Shown piece after piece: positions 17,732-26,333 of a stretch of 64,000 bases of DNA. Position numbers and translations under genes: made by a program. The DNA is taken from NCBI GenBank assembly GCA_031551275.1, contig JAVBNX010000001.1, positions 266,831 through 330,830 of the forward strand, written 5' to 3'. Under the pieces are notes generated by a model, which searched no databases, was not told the DNA's origin, and saw only the letters and a program-made list of their open reading frames with translations. Positions within the stretch are counted from its first letter, which is position 1. The number at the start of each line of letters is the position of its first letter. The stretch is from JAVBMJ01 sp031551275 (GTDB lineage Bacteria > Bacteroidota > Bacteroidia > Bacteroidales > Rikenellaceae).

Positions 17732-19201
17732 TTATTCGATCCAGGGATCCTTCATCTCTCGCAGCAGGGTATCGAGGCGCGACTCCATTTCGGCGTCCAG
17801 GACGGGATCTTCTCCCCAGATGTTGGCCATCTGGTAGGGGTCCTTCAGATCGTCGTACAGGAAATAGGTCTTGACGCCCTTCTTGTCCTTGCTCACGGCG
17901 AAGGTGTATTCGAGGGTCTTGATGCCCCGCTTGCCGCCCCACAGCCACGAGGGGTCGGTCCCGATGTAGAGCTGGCAGTCGGGACGCACGACGGTCTTAC
18001 CGAAGAAGAGGCCCGAATAGTCCCTGCCCTCGACGCTCTTGGGGATGCCGGATTCCAGGCCCATCAATGACAACACGGTGGGCATATAGTCCGGCACGCT
18101 GATCAGCAAATCGTCCACGCCCGGTTTTATAGTCCCGGGCCAGCTCAGGATAAAGGGGATGTCGATGGATTCGGCGAAGAAGATGTTCTTGTGCATGATG
18201 CCCTGGCTACCCATCATATCGCCGTGGTCGGCGGTAAAGACCACGATCGTGTTCTTGTCGAGCCCCATTTCGCGCAGCGCGGCCAGCACCCGGCCGATCT
18301 GCTCATCCACGCCGTTGACCATCCGGAAATACTCGGGGGCCTGCTCCAGGATGCCGGGCTTGAGTTTGTCGCCCACTTTGATGTCGGGGTTGGGGCCGAA
18401 CATCACGTTGGGCCGGTTGAGCACGTCTTCGGGTTTGAGGCCCGCCACCTGATTGAGCATACTGTCTGGCATCGACATAAAGTCGCTGTGGGGCGGATTG
18501 ATGCCCCAGAATACTGCGAAAGGCTTATCCGGGTCCCTGTATTTGGCGTTCGCGCCTTTGAGGTAGGAGATGATCACGTCGGCCTCGTACTCGGGCGACC
18601 ATTGGTTGACCACGATGGGGGCGTCCCCGGGCGTCTCGTTGGTCCAGTAGTGGGGGTGCATATGGTCGTTGAGCGTCCCGTAGGAGTACCAGAAATCGAC
18701 GCCGTGCCTGCGGTCGGGCGGGCACCAGGTGTCCCAGATGACCGTATCTTTCGGGTTGGTCACCGGCGGCGAGTCGAGGTGCCATTTGCCCACATAGCCC
18801 ACGTTGTAGCCGCCGCGGGCCAGCACGTCGGTAAAGCAGACGGTCTGTTTTTTGAGGTGGCACGTGCTGCGCGAGGGCATCGAGTTGCAGTTCGTGGTTA
18901 CCCCGTTGGTAATGGGATACTGGCCCGTGAGCAACATCCCCCTAAAGGGGCTGCTCAACGGGTAATTCGCCGCCGCCTGCGAGAGGAACATCCCGTCCCT
19001 GGCCAAAGCGTCCAGGTTGGGCGTACTGACGGGGTCCTCGCCCAGAAAGCCCAGCGAGGCGCGGCGGAACTGGTCGGCGAAGATAAAGACCAGGTTGGGC
19101 CGCTCCCCGGCGGGGGATTCGGCGGGAGTGCCGGCTGCGTTCACTTCCAGCGACCCCAATGCGGCGGTAAGGCCCAGTAGGGCCGGTTTTGCGTATTTCA
19201 T
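17732..19201 (-). CDS. S1-family sulfatase (Ser-type), exported
   Basis: A 489-residue sulfatase, last gene of the minus arm of the second PUL. The sulfatase signature S-x-P-x-R is Ser83-Ser84-Pro85-Phe86-Arg87, followed by GMLLTGQYP. Ser83 is the residue converted to formylglycine, which in anaerobes needs the radical-SAM enzyme anSME (not in this window). Metal-site residues appear in LVFIFADQF near the N-terminus and in VVFTADHGDMMG further on, where family members have D-H-G. The leader MKYAKPALLGLTAALGSLEV suggests export to the periplasm, in keeping with intracellular processing of imported sulfated oligosaccharides. It starts one base after the lyase-like gene stops. Its own stop directly abuts the histidine kinase stop. 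The position of the sulfate it removes cannot be told. Confidence 0.93.
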   Translation of the reverse strand: MKYAKPALLGLTAALGSLEVNAAGTPAESPAGERPNLVFIFADQFRRASLGFLGEDPVSTPNLDALARDGMFLSQAAANYPLSSPFRGMLLTGQYPITNGVTTNCNSMPSRSTCHLKKQTVCFTDVLARGGYNVGYVGKWHLDSPPVTNPKDTVIWDTWCPPDRRHGVDFWYSYGTLNDHMHPHYWTNETPGDAPIVVNQWSPEYEADVIISYLKGANAKYRDPDKPFAVFWGINPPHSDFMSMPDSMLNQVAGLKPEDVLNRPNVMFGPNPDIKVGDKLKPGILEQAPEYFRMVNGVDEQIGRVLAALREMGLDKNTIVVFTADHGDMMGSQGIMHKNIFFAESIDIPFILSWPGTIKPGVDDLLISVPDYMPTVLSLMGLESGIPKSVEGRDYSGLFFGKTVVRPDCQLYIGTDPSWLWGGKRGIKTLEYTFAVSKDKKGVKTYFLYDDLKDPYQMANIWGEDPVLDAEMESRLDTLLREMKDPWIE

Positions 19202-19202
19202 C

Positions 19203-20801
19203 TTATTTCGCTTTTAAATCCCTGAGCCATTGCGGCAACTCGCCGAGCCTGAGCTCCAACTGCGCCTCATAGAGCGATCCGGGCTGCACAGGCACCCCGT
19301 GGCTCTCGTCGATGAGCACCTGGCTCTGCAAAAAGGTGGTGCCCACGCCGTGGAATCCCACGAACACCGGGGGCAGGAACCTCCAGTAGGGGGTGTCCGT
19401 GGCCCAGAAGTCGAACTCCCGCTTGGGCGTGCCCGTTTCGAGGAAGTTCCAGAAAAAGAGGTCGGCCAAATGGTTGGGGTTCTCGGAGATCGCGCCCCCG
19501 GCCCTCATGCGCATAAAGCCCCCCTGGCAGGAGTCGAACAGCGTGGCCCTGGGTTGGCTGGCGTGGGCCTCGAAACAGGTGCCGGGGCCCCATTTGCAAC
19601 GCCAGATTACCGCGCCCATCGAGGGCTTGGAGATCCCTACCGAGTGCCACATGGAGGGTTGGTCGTCGATCAGACCCAGAAAGACGCGCGAGGAGCCCTG
19701 CGAACGCATGGCCGAGTGGCCGACGTTGCCCGTGATCACGCAGTCGTAGCACGACACGTTGGCCGAGGAGACGATCGACCCGCACTCGACCACGTCGGTA
19801 AAGCGGCAGCGCCTGACCCAGGAGTCGACCACGCGGGTAAAGTTGAAGATCTTGTAGCCCCCGTCGTGGAGCCAGCTCTTGTGGTGGACGTACGCTTCGT
19901 GGAAGTTGCCGACAAAGGCGATGTCCTCGATGCCGACCCCTTCCAGTTTGGGGTATTTGCGGATGAACCAGCCCCACTTGCTCTCGACCTTGTGCATGAC
20001 GGGCTCCTTGAACCACACCTTGTTACCTTCTATTTTGGTGATCTGGTGGTAGTCCTGCACCTGCACGCCCTTGTTGATGATGCTCGTCCAGTCCGGCTCG
20101 ACGGAGTAGGGGTAAAGCTCCTCGGCGACGAGTTTCGGGTCGTTGTTTTTCAGTTCGAGGCACACCCAGTCGCCGGCTTTCAGGTTGGACGCGTCGGCGA
20201 CTTGTACGCTGAAGCCGCCGCGGGGCGTGTCGCCCGTCACGTCGGTGATCTTAGCCGTCGATCCGTCGCCCTTGAAGAGGAGCAAATCGGGCGAGGTCCA
20301 CATTTTGGTCGTATCGACGGCCGGGTTGGGCAGCTCCATAAAGAGCTCGGTGCCCCCCTCGCCGGAGCCCTCGCCGCGCAGGACGAGCTTGCTGCCGGAG
20401 ATCGTGATCGGGGTGTCGGGATCGCCCGCCGAGTGGACGTCGTAGCGCCCTTTGGGGAAGAAGATGACGCCGGAGCCGTTCTTTTCGGCGGCCCGGATCG
20501 CTTTTTCGATCGCCTGGCGGTCGGACTTGCCGTCGTTGGGGACGGCGCCGAACTTAGTGACGTTGAATACTTTATATTTTACGTCGGGCACCCCTTGCTC
20601 GCCGTGCTTGTAGCCCGCGTAGGAGAAGTCCAGCAGGGCGGCCGGGCTGCCTGTTTTGGAGGCTTCGACGAATTCTATCCACAACTTACTCGTATTGAGG
20701 GAGTTTTCGGGGGTGGGCTGTGCGGCGTGGAGGGCAGCGCCCAGGCAGACTGACAACGAGCAGGTTGTCAATCCGGTAAAAATTAAACTCATGCGTTTCA
20801 T
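19203..20801 (-). CDS. periplasmic beta-helix polysaccharide-lyase-like protein (PL29/pectate-lyase-superfamily related)
   Basis: A 532-residue exported protein. The N-terminal signal MKRMSLIFTGL...ALHAA looks like signal peptidase I type. The mature protein begins with a region matching the C-terminal two thirds of the plus-arm lipoprotein at 32271. Both have DFSYAGYKHGEQG or DFSYAGYMRGEQA, then the beta-helix start VFNVTKFGAVPNDGKSDRQA typical of the pectate_lyase_3 superfamily. Both later share GHS(A/S)(M/I)RSQGSSRVF and an H-A-(S/T)-Q-P-R motif, the best catalytic candidates. The end of the protein resembles DUF4955. From memory, the chondroitin-active lyase family PL29 has a similar architecture, but I cannot confirm family membership. 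GH88 upstream would act on the unsaturated products of a lyase. Confidence 0.68.
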   Translation of the reverse strand: MKRMSLIFTGLTTCSLSVCLGAALHAAQPTPENSLNTSKLWIEFVEASKTGSPAALLDFSYAGYKHGEQGVPDVKYKVFNVTKFGAVPNDGKSDRQAIEKAIRAAEKNGSGVIFFPKGRYDVHSAGDPDTPITISGSKLVLRGEGSGEGGTELFMELPNPAVDTTKMWTSPDLLLFKGDGSTAKITDVTGDTPRGGFSVQVADASNLKAGDWVCLELKNNDPKLVAEELYPYSVEPDWTSIINKGVQVQDYHQITKIEGNKVWFKEPVMHKVESKWGWFIRKYPKLEGVGIEDIAFVGNFHEAYVHHKSWLHDGGYKIFNFTRVVDSWVRRCRFTDVVECGSIVSSANVSCYDCVITGNVGHSAMRSQGSSRVFLGLIDDQPSMWHSVGISKPSMGAVIWRCKWGPGTCFEAHASQPRATLFDSCQGGFMRMRAGGAISENPNHLADLFFWNFLETGTPKREFDFWATDTPYWRFLPPVFVGFHGVGTTFLQSQVLIDESHGVPVQPGSLYEAQLELRLGELPQWLRDLKAK

Positions 20802-20802
20802 T

Positions 20803-22005
20803 TTATTTGGAAGTTTTGCTGTTTTCGCGTTCGAGGGTGCGGATCAGGGCTTCGACGTAGTAGTAGTCGGCGTAGTTCAAGGGGACGTCGATCTCCGCGC
20901 CGTGGGGGATGCTGCCGACCGAGTGCATCAGTAGGAAATGGTTGTTAGTACCCGGTTTAGCAAGGTATTCGTCGGAAGAAAGAACCTTAAGCACCTCGGA
21001 CGCATAAGTATAATAGTCCTTTTCGGCGTACCGGTCCAGTTCGATCAGGGCGCTGGCCGTGACCGCGGCGGCGGACGCGTCCCTCGGCTGGTCGGGGACG
21101 CCGGGGGCGTTGTAGTCCCAGTAGGGAATCTTGTCTTCGGGGATCAGCGGGCTCTGGATGATGTAGTCGGCGATCCTGCACGCCATGCCCAGGTAGACCG
21201 GGTCGAAGGTGTAGCGGTAACACAGCGTGTAGCCGTACAGGGCCCACGCCTGCCCCCGGGCCCAGGCGCTCTCGTGGGCGTAGCCCTGCGCGGTGTGCTT
21301 GTTCAGGGGCTGGCCCGTGATGGTGTCGTAGTCGATCACGTGGTAGGAGCTGTAATCCTCCCTGAAGTGGTGCTTCATGGTGGTGTTGGCGTGGGCGATG
21401 GCCACCTCGCGGTAGCGTTGGTCGCCCGTCCAGTCGGTCAGTTCGAACAGCATTTCGAGGTTCATCATGTTGTCGATGATTACCGGATAGGTCCACCCCC
21501 GGGAGGCCTGCCAGCCGTTGTTCTCGTCCCAGCTCTTGATCGCGCCCACCGTTGGGTTGAAACGCCCGATAAGCGTGTTGCCCGCCTCGACGAGCACCTC
21601 CAAAAACATCGGGTCGCCCGTCAGTTTGAATCCCGCGCCGTAGGAGCAGTGGAAAACGAAGCCCAGGTCGTGGTTGCTCGCGCTCGTGTGGTTGCGGAAT
21701 TTGGCCTGGAGCGCTTCCGCGCCCTCGCGCCACGACTCCTCGCCGGTCAGAGCGTAAAATTGCCAGCAGGTGCCGGGAAAGAAGCCCTCGGTCCAGTCGA
21801 AGGTCTTCCCGGTCAGCCATTGGGTCTGCCCGTCCGGCTCCACGGTGCGCGGAATGGCGTCGGCGCGGTAGGCGTCGTCCAGCAGCAGGCCCGTTTGGAC
21901 CTCGGCCCGGTCGAGCAACTCCTGGGTGTGTTGTTTGCCGGAGCAGGAAAAAAGGATCGCCAGGGTGGAGGCGATCAGGGGCAGGTGGATTCTCGGGATG
22001 ATCAT
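20803..22005 (-). CDS. GH88 unsaturated glucuronyl/galacturonyl hydrolase, lipoprotein
   Basis: A 400-residue GH88 enzyme starting at MIIPRIHLPL, one base after the HTCS stop; the longer open frame would overlap the HTCS coding end. It has a lipobox ending LFSC (about residues 18-21). The alpha6/alpha6 barrel carries the two conserved aspartates of the family: Asp113 in NHDLGFVFH and Asp178 in IDNMMNLEML. GH88 hydrates the 4,5-double bond of the unsaturated uronic acid left by polysaccharide lyases, and then the sugar opens spontaneously. Finding it between an HTCS and a lyase-like gene is the strongest evidence that this PUL degrades a uronic-acid polymer by beta-elimination. With a sulfatase next door, a glycosaminoglycan is a good guess. 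Confidence 0.93.
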   Translation of the reverse strand: MIIPRIHLPLIASTLAILFSCSGKQHTQELLDRAEVQTGLLLDDAYRADAIPRTVEPDGQTQWLTGKTFDWTEGFFPGTCWQFYALTGEESWREGAEALQAKFRNHTSASNHDLGFVFHCSYGAGFKLTGDPMFLEVLVEAGNTLIGRFNPTVGAIKSWDENNGWQASRGWTYPVIIDNMMNLEMLFELTDWTGDQRYREVAIAHANTTMKHHFREDYSSYHVIDYDTITGQPLNKHTAQGYAHESAWARGQAWALYGYTLCYRYTFDPVYLGMACRIADYIIQSPLIPEDKIPYWDYNAPGVPDQPRDASAAAVTASALIELDRYAEKDYYTYASEVLKVLSSDEYLAKPGTNNHFLLMHSVGSIPHGAEIDVPLNYADYYYVEALIRTLERENSKTSK

Positions 22006-22006
22006 A

Positions 22007-25000
22007 TTATTCGTCTTTGGTTGTGTCGGTTGGCGGGGTTTGCGCGCCCTCACGTTTGCGGTACTCGGTGGGGGTAACGCCGAACTGGGCTTTGAAGCAC
22101 TTGGTAAAATATTTGGGGTCGCAGAAGCCCAGGCGGTAGGCGATCTCGGCGATCGTGGCGGCAGGCTCTTCGATCAGCGCTTTGGCCGTCCGGTTCAGGC
22201 GGATGGACAAGACGAATTCGCTGATGGACTGGCCGGTGATCGCTTTGAGCTTGTTGTAGAGCGAGGTTTGGCTGACGGTCATCTCGCGGGCGAACTGCTT
22301 GCTGGTAAACGCGTCGCTGCCCAGGTGCTCCTCGACCACGGCGACGGCCTTGTCGATAAAGCTCTGGTCGAGGCTGTTGGAGGTTACGATGTTGTAGGGC
22401 GCGGAGTGGGGCTGGCGCATGTATTTCTCCCGGAGCATACGCCGCGAATGGAGCAAATTGTTGCTGCGGGTAACCAGCAAGCGGGTGTTGAAGGGCTTGG
22501 TCAGGTAGTCGTCAGCCCCGTTGCGGAAGCCCTCGATGCGGTGCTCTACGGTGGTGTAGGCGGTCAGTAGGATGACCGGGATGTGGGAAGTGTCGAAATC
22601 GGTCTTCAGTTTCGAGCACATCTCGAAGCCCGACATGACGGGCATCATCACGTCGCTGATGATCAAATCCGGCTGCCTCTCCTTGGCGATGGCAAAGCCC
22701 TCTTCCCCGTTCTCCGCCTCGAGGATGGCGGCGAATTCGGAGAGGATGCGGGCGATCATCTGCCGGAGTTCCTGGTTGTCCTCCACGACCAATATGGTCG
22801 AGCTGTGCAGGGAGTTGGCCGCGCTCCGGGTCTGTTGGACGACGGTTTGCTCATCCTCGGCGAGCATATCCATGCACTTGGTATTGAGGCTGTAATCCTC
22901 CCCGACCACCACATTCTTATCGTCGGCGAAGTGCTCTTCCCCGAGCTCCAGCTCGGCGGTAAAGACGCTGCCCTTGTGGTGCATGGTCTCCACGGTAATC
23001 GTCCCGTGGTGCGCCTCGACGATTCCCTTGGCCAGCGAAAGGCCGATCCCCGAGCCGGGGCTGAAGGATTTGCCGGGATCGAGGTTCTCGACCTGGTAGT
23101 AGCAGTCGAAGATGTGTTTTACCTCGCCGGGGGGAATGCCGACCCCCGTGTCCGACACGCTGATAAAGACCCGGTCGTGGCCCAGGGAGATGGACAGGCG
23201 GATGATACCGCCCTTGTCGGTGTATTTGAAGGCGTTGGATATCAGGTTGTAAAGCACCTTTTGCATCTGCTTGGCGTCGAACCAGACCATGATCCTCTCC
23301 TGGGCCGAGTCGAAGGTAAATTCGATCTGGCGGAAAGCGGCGTACTCGGAGAAAGAGTCGAAGATCTCCCGGGAGAAGTCGACGATGTCGTGCTCCCTTA
23401 CCTTGATCTTCAAGAAACCCTGCTCCTGCTTGCTGAAATCCAGAAGCTCGTCGATCAGGCCCTGCATCTGAAGGGCGTTGGCGTAGATGCTCGTGAGCTT
23501 CTTTTTCATGCCGAACGATACCGGAGACTCCTGCAGGAGCTGCAACTGCCCCAGGATCAAAGTGACTGGCGTGCGGAATTCGTGCGAGATGTTGATGAAG
23601 AATTTGAGTTTGGACTGGTTGGTCCTCTCGATCAGCTTCTTCTCGTTGCGCTCGATCAGCAGCTTGGCCTTCAGGAGCATCTTGGAGCGGTTGAAGACTG
23701 CCAGACGCCAGATCGCCAGCCCGGCAACGACCGCGTAGAGCAGGTAGGCCCACCAGGTCTTCCAGAAGGGGGGCAGGATGGTAATCCCGAGCGCGGTTTC
23801 CGAGAAGTTGGCCGGATGGCGGACGTCGGCGCCCCTGACCCGAAGGGTGTAGCGGCCGGGCGAGAGGTTGGTGTAACTGATCATGCGGTTCTCGGGCGCG
23901 GGCATCCATCCGGAGTCGAAGCCCTCCAGGCGGTATTGGTAGTCGATCTGGTTGGCCTTGATGAAGTTATCGCTGATGAATCCGATGCGGAGCAGGTTCT
24001 CGGAGTGGCTCAGGGTCAGGTTGGGGGTGGTAAAGAGCGACCGGGAGAGCAAACCGGAGCCGTCGCCGGGGGCGACCGGGGCGTTGTTGACGGCCAGCGT
24101 GTTGAACCGGACCCGGAAGGCGGCCGGTTCGAAAAGCAGCTTGTCGACGGGTACGCCGACCAGCCCGTTGTTGCCGCTCAGAAGCACGACCCCGTTCTCT
24201 TCGACGTATATGCCCCCGGGGGCCATCGAGCGCAGGGGGAATCCGTTGCCGGGCAGGTAGTTGTAGGCCTTTTTACTCTCCGTGTCCAGCAGCGAGAGGC
24301 CGTACTCGGTGGCCACCAGCAGGTAGCCCGTGCCGCTCTCGGCGATCGCGGATATGCTGTTGCCGCGCATACCCGTCTCGAAGCTGTCGTAGCTGGTTAC
24401 CCGGCGGCTCTGCAAGTCGATCCTATCGAGGCCCTTCTCCTCGTAGCCGATCCAAAGGTTGTTGCGGCCATCGGCGTACATGCTGATCACGTTGTTGGGG
24501 GTGCGCAGGCCGTGGGAGTTGTCCAGGATCTCGACCTTTTCCTCGCCGCGGTCCAGGAGCGCGGGCAGGTCGATCACGTAGAGGTTCTCGTTCTCGCCCG
24601 CCCAGAGGTTCTGCTGCGGGTCGATGTACAACGAGGCGAACCGGCTGTGGTTTCCTTTGAGCAAAGGGGTAAAGCGGTTGGAGGCCGGATCGAGGATGTA
24701 AAGGCCGGTATGGGTGGCGGCGATGAACTTGCCGCGGTAGGGCACGATGTCGCGGAAAGTAACGTTGTCCAATTGCGGGTGCGCCGGGTCGAGGATCTTC
24801 TGGAACCTGCCCTGCGCTATGTCCAGGCGGCATAGCCCCCCCTGGTGGGTGCAGATCCAGAGCCTGTCCCGCTCCCGCTCGTAGTAGATCCGCTTGATGT
24901 TGTTGTGCGAGACGCTGTTGGGGTTGTTCTGGTCGTGGACCAGGAACTTATACTCGTTCTTGCCGGGGCGGTAGGACAACAAGCCGTTGCCCTCGGTGGC

Positions 25001-26071
25001 GATCCAGTAGTCGCCGCGCTTGTCCTTCAGTATCTGGCCCAGGATGGGTTGGTGGTCGCTCGGGCTGACCACGAACATATAGTTGTAGATGTCGTAGGCG
25101 GGGTTGAAACAGAACAGGCCGCCGAAATAGGTGCCGCCCCAGATCGTCCCCTGGTTGTCGCGGTAGAGCGACCAGACCGAACTGTTGGGCAACCCCGGGG
25201 AGCCGGAATGGCCGGTCCCGTAGTTGACGAAGCGGTTGGTGTTGAACGAAAACTTGCTGATCCCGGTCATCGTCCCGATCCAAAGGTCGCCCATCAGGTC
25301 CTCGCAGATCGCACGGATGTTGTTGCCCGCGACCGTCTGCGGATCGCTCTTCGAATGGAGGTAATCCGACACCTGGCCCCCGTTGTCGATCCTGACCACC
25401 CCCTGCTCCGAGGTGCCGATCCAGAGGTTCTTCCTCGAGTCGGTGTAGATGGCCAGGATGTCGTTTGCGGGGGCGTGGTAGATGAGCGACATCTTGCGGT
25501 TGCGGTCGATGCGGTAGACCTCGCCCCGGTCCGTGCCGATGTACAGCAGTTTGTCGGCGCCCTCGTGAAGGGCCATGATGTTGGCCGGGGAGTCGAGCGT
25601 GATAAAAAGGTACGCCCTGAGGCCCGACCAGTTCCAGACCGTGTTGCGGTAGCCGCACCACACCCCGGCGCTCGCAGGGGCAAGGATGGTGTAGGACGAC
25701 GAGTCGGGCTGGGAAAAGCGCTCCGCATCGCAGTCGTAGACGACCAGCCTGCGGTCGACGAGCATGTAGATGCGGTCGTCGCCGCCCCGCTGGACCATGT
25801 TTACCTGCTGGTTCTCGCCGCGGCTGCGCTCCGTCATGAGCGGATCGTGACGCGTGAGGCGCAGCCCGTCGTAGGAGAAGAGGCCCTCGCGGGTACCGAC
25901 CCACAAAACACCGTACTTATCCTGGCAGATCGCGCTCCCGGTAATCGGGCCCATGCGGCTGTCGCCGGGATCGACCCTATCGAAACGGATGTCCTGGGCA
26001 TGTGACGCGAAGGCGGCGAAAAGCAGCAACGCGGCAACGGATATTTTGTCGGTCCATGACATAATCTTCAT
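22007..26071 (-). CDS. hybrid two-component system sensor/regulator (HTCS) of the second PUL
   Basis: A 1354-residue single-protein two-component system. A signal peptide (MKIMSWTDKISVAALLLFAA) leads into about 720 residues of periplasmic two-bladed propeller built from repeated Reg_prop motifs such as DKYGVLWVGTREGLFSYD and GDLWIGTMTGISKF. A Y_Y_Y domain (about 690-760) follows, with one membrane helix near 775. The kinase has His830 in NISHEFRTP and the ATP-binding boxes VSDTGVGIPPGE and GSGIGLSLAKG. The receiver has Asp1140 in LIISDVMMP. An AraC-type DNA-binding domain closes the protein (about 1245-1350, ending DPKYFTKCFKAQFGVTPTEY). It should sense an oligosaccharide product in the periplasm and switch on the flanking genes. 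A TAAGTTTG box lies 48 bases upstream of its start. Confidence 0.96.
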   Translation of the reverse strand: MKIMSWTDKISVAALLLFAAFASHAQDIRFDRVDPGDSRMGPITGSAICQDKYGVLWVGTREGLFSYDGLRLTRHDPLMTERSRGENQQVNMVQRGGDDRIYMLVDRRLVVYDCDAERFSQPDSSSYTILAPASAGVWCGYRNTVWNWSGLRAYLFITLDSPANIMALHEGADKLLYIGTDRGEVYRIDRNRKMSLIYHAPANDILAIYTDSRKNLWIGTSEQGVVRIDNGGQVSDYLHSKSDPQTVAGNNIRAICEDLMGDLWIGTMTGISKFSFNTNRFVNYGTGHSGSPGLPNSSVWSLYRDNQGTIWGGTYFGGLFCFNPAYDIYNYMFVVSPSDHQPILGQILKDKRGDYWIATEGNGLLSYRPGKNEYKFLVHDQNNPNSVSHNNIKRIYYERERDRLWICTHQGGLCRLDIAQGRFQKILDPAHPQLDNVTFRDIVPYRGKFIAATHTGLYILDPASNRFTPLLKGNHSRFASLYIDPQQNLWAGENENLYVIDLPALLDRGEEKVEILDNSHGLRTPNNVISMYADGRNNLWIGYEEKGLDRIDLQSRRVTSYDSFETGMRGNSISAIAESGTGYLLVATEYGLSLLDTESKKAYNYLPGNGFPLRSMAPGGIYVEENGVVLLSGNNGLVGVPVDKLLFEPAAFRVRFNTLAVNNAPVAPGDGSGLLSRSLFTTPNLTLSHSENLLRIGFISDNFIKANQIDYQYRLEGFDSGWMPAPENRMISYTNLSPGRYTLRVRGADVRHPANFSETALGITILPPFWKTWWAYLLYAVVAGLAIWRLAVFNRSKMLLKAKLLIERNEKKLIERTNQSKLKFFINISHEFRTPVTLILGQLQLLQESPVSFGMKKKLTSIYANALQMQGLIDELLDFSKQEQGFLKIKVREHDIVDFSREIFDSFSEYAAFRQIEFTFDSAQERIMVWFDAKQMQKVLYNLISNAFKYTDKGGIIRLSISLGHDRVFISVSDTGVGIPPGEVKHIFDCYYQVENLDPGKSFSPGSGIGLSLAKGIVEAHHGTITVETMHHKGSVFTAELELGEEHFADDKNVVVGEDYSLNTKCMDMLAEDEQTVVQQTRSAANSLHSSTILVVEDNQELRQMIARILSEFAAILEAENGEEGFAIAKERQPDLIISDVMMPVMSGFEMCSKLKTDFDTSHIPVILLTAYTTVEHRIEGFRNGADDYLTKPFNTRLLVTRSNNLLHSRRMLREKYMRQPHSAPYNIVTSNSLDQSFIDKAVAVVEEHLGSDAFTSKQFAREMTVSQTSLYNKLKAITGQSISEFVLSIRLNRTAKALIEEPAATIAEIAYRLGFCDPKYFTKCFKAQFGVTPTEYRKREGAQTPPTDTTKDE

Positions 26072-26333
26072 ACGAAGCATACCCAAAAGTAACGAATCGT
26101 AATTATTGAATTAATACGCCAAACTTAAATTTGTTTGAAAGTACACCTATTCTGATTCTGAGCCCCACCACCCCTCAAAGAGGCCTGAAACAGCGAAAAT
26201 AGAGTTGATTTAAAATACCTCCCTATTAATTTATAACACCCTCGCCGTAAAAAACACCGCTTATAATTTTGTATTGGGTAAGGTCCACCCCCTCCCCGCA
26301 GCAACCGAATCGCTGACTAAATATTTATGTAAA
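26072..26333. promoter_or_regulatory. divergent promoter region of the second PUL (HTCS target candidate)
   Basis: This 262-base A/T-rich gap separates HTCS and susC. On the minus strand TAAGTTTG (26127-26120) points to the HTCS. On the plus strand TAATTTTG (26264-26271) points to susC with a leader of about 55 bases. The region between them is the natural place for the AraC-type domain of the HTCS to bind and activate one or both arms. I did not find a convincing pair of direct repeats by eye. No extra open reading frame is supported here. Confidence 0.6.

Noticed and set aside
22583..24835. 750-codon plus-strand open frame opposite the HTCS
   Set aside because: Shadow of the kinase and propeller frames; Val/Gly/Asp/Arg-rich without domains.
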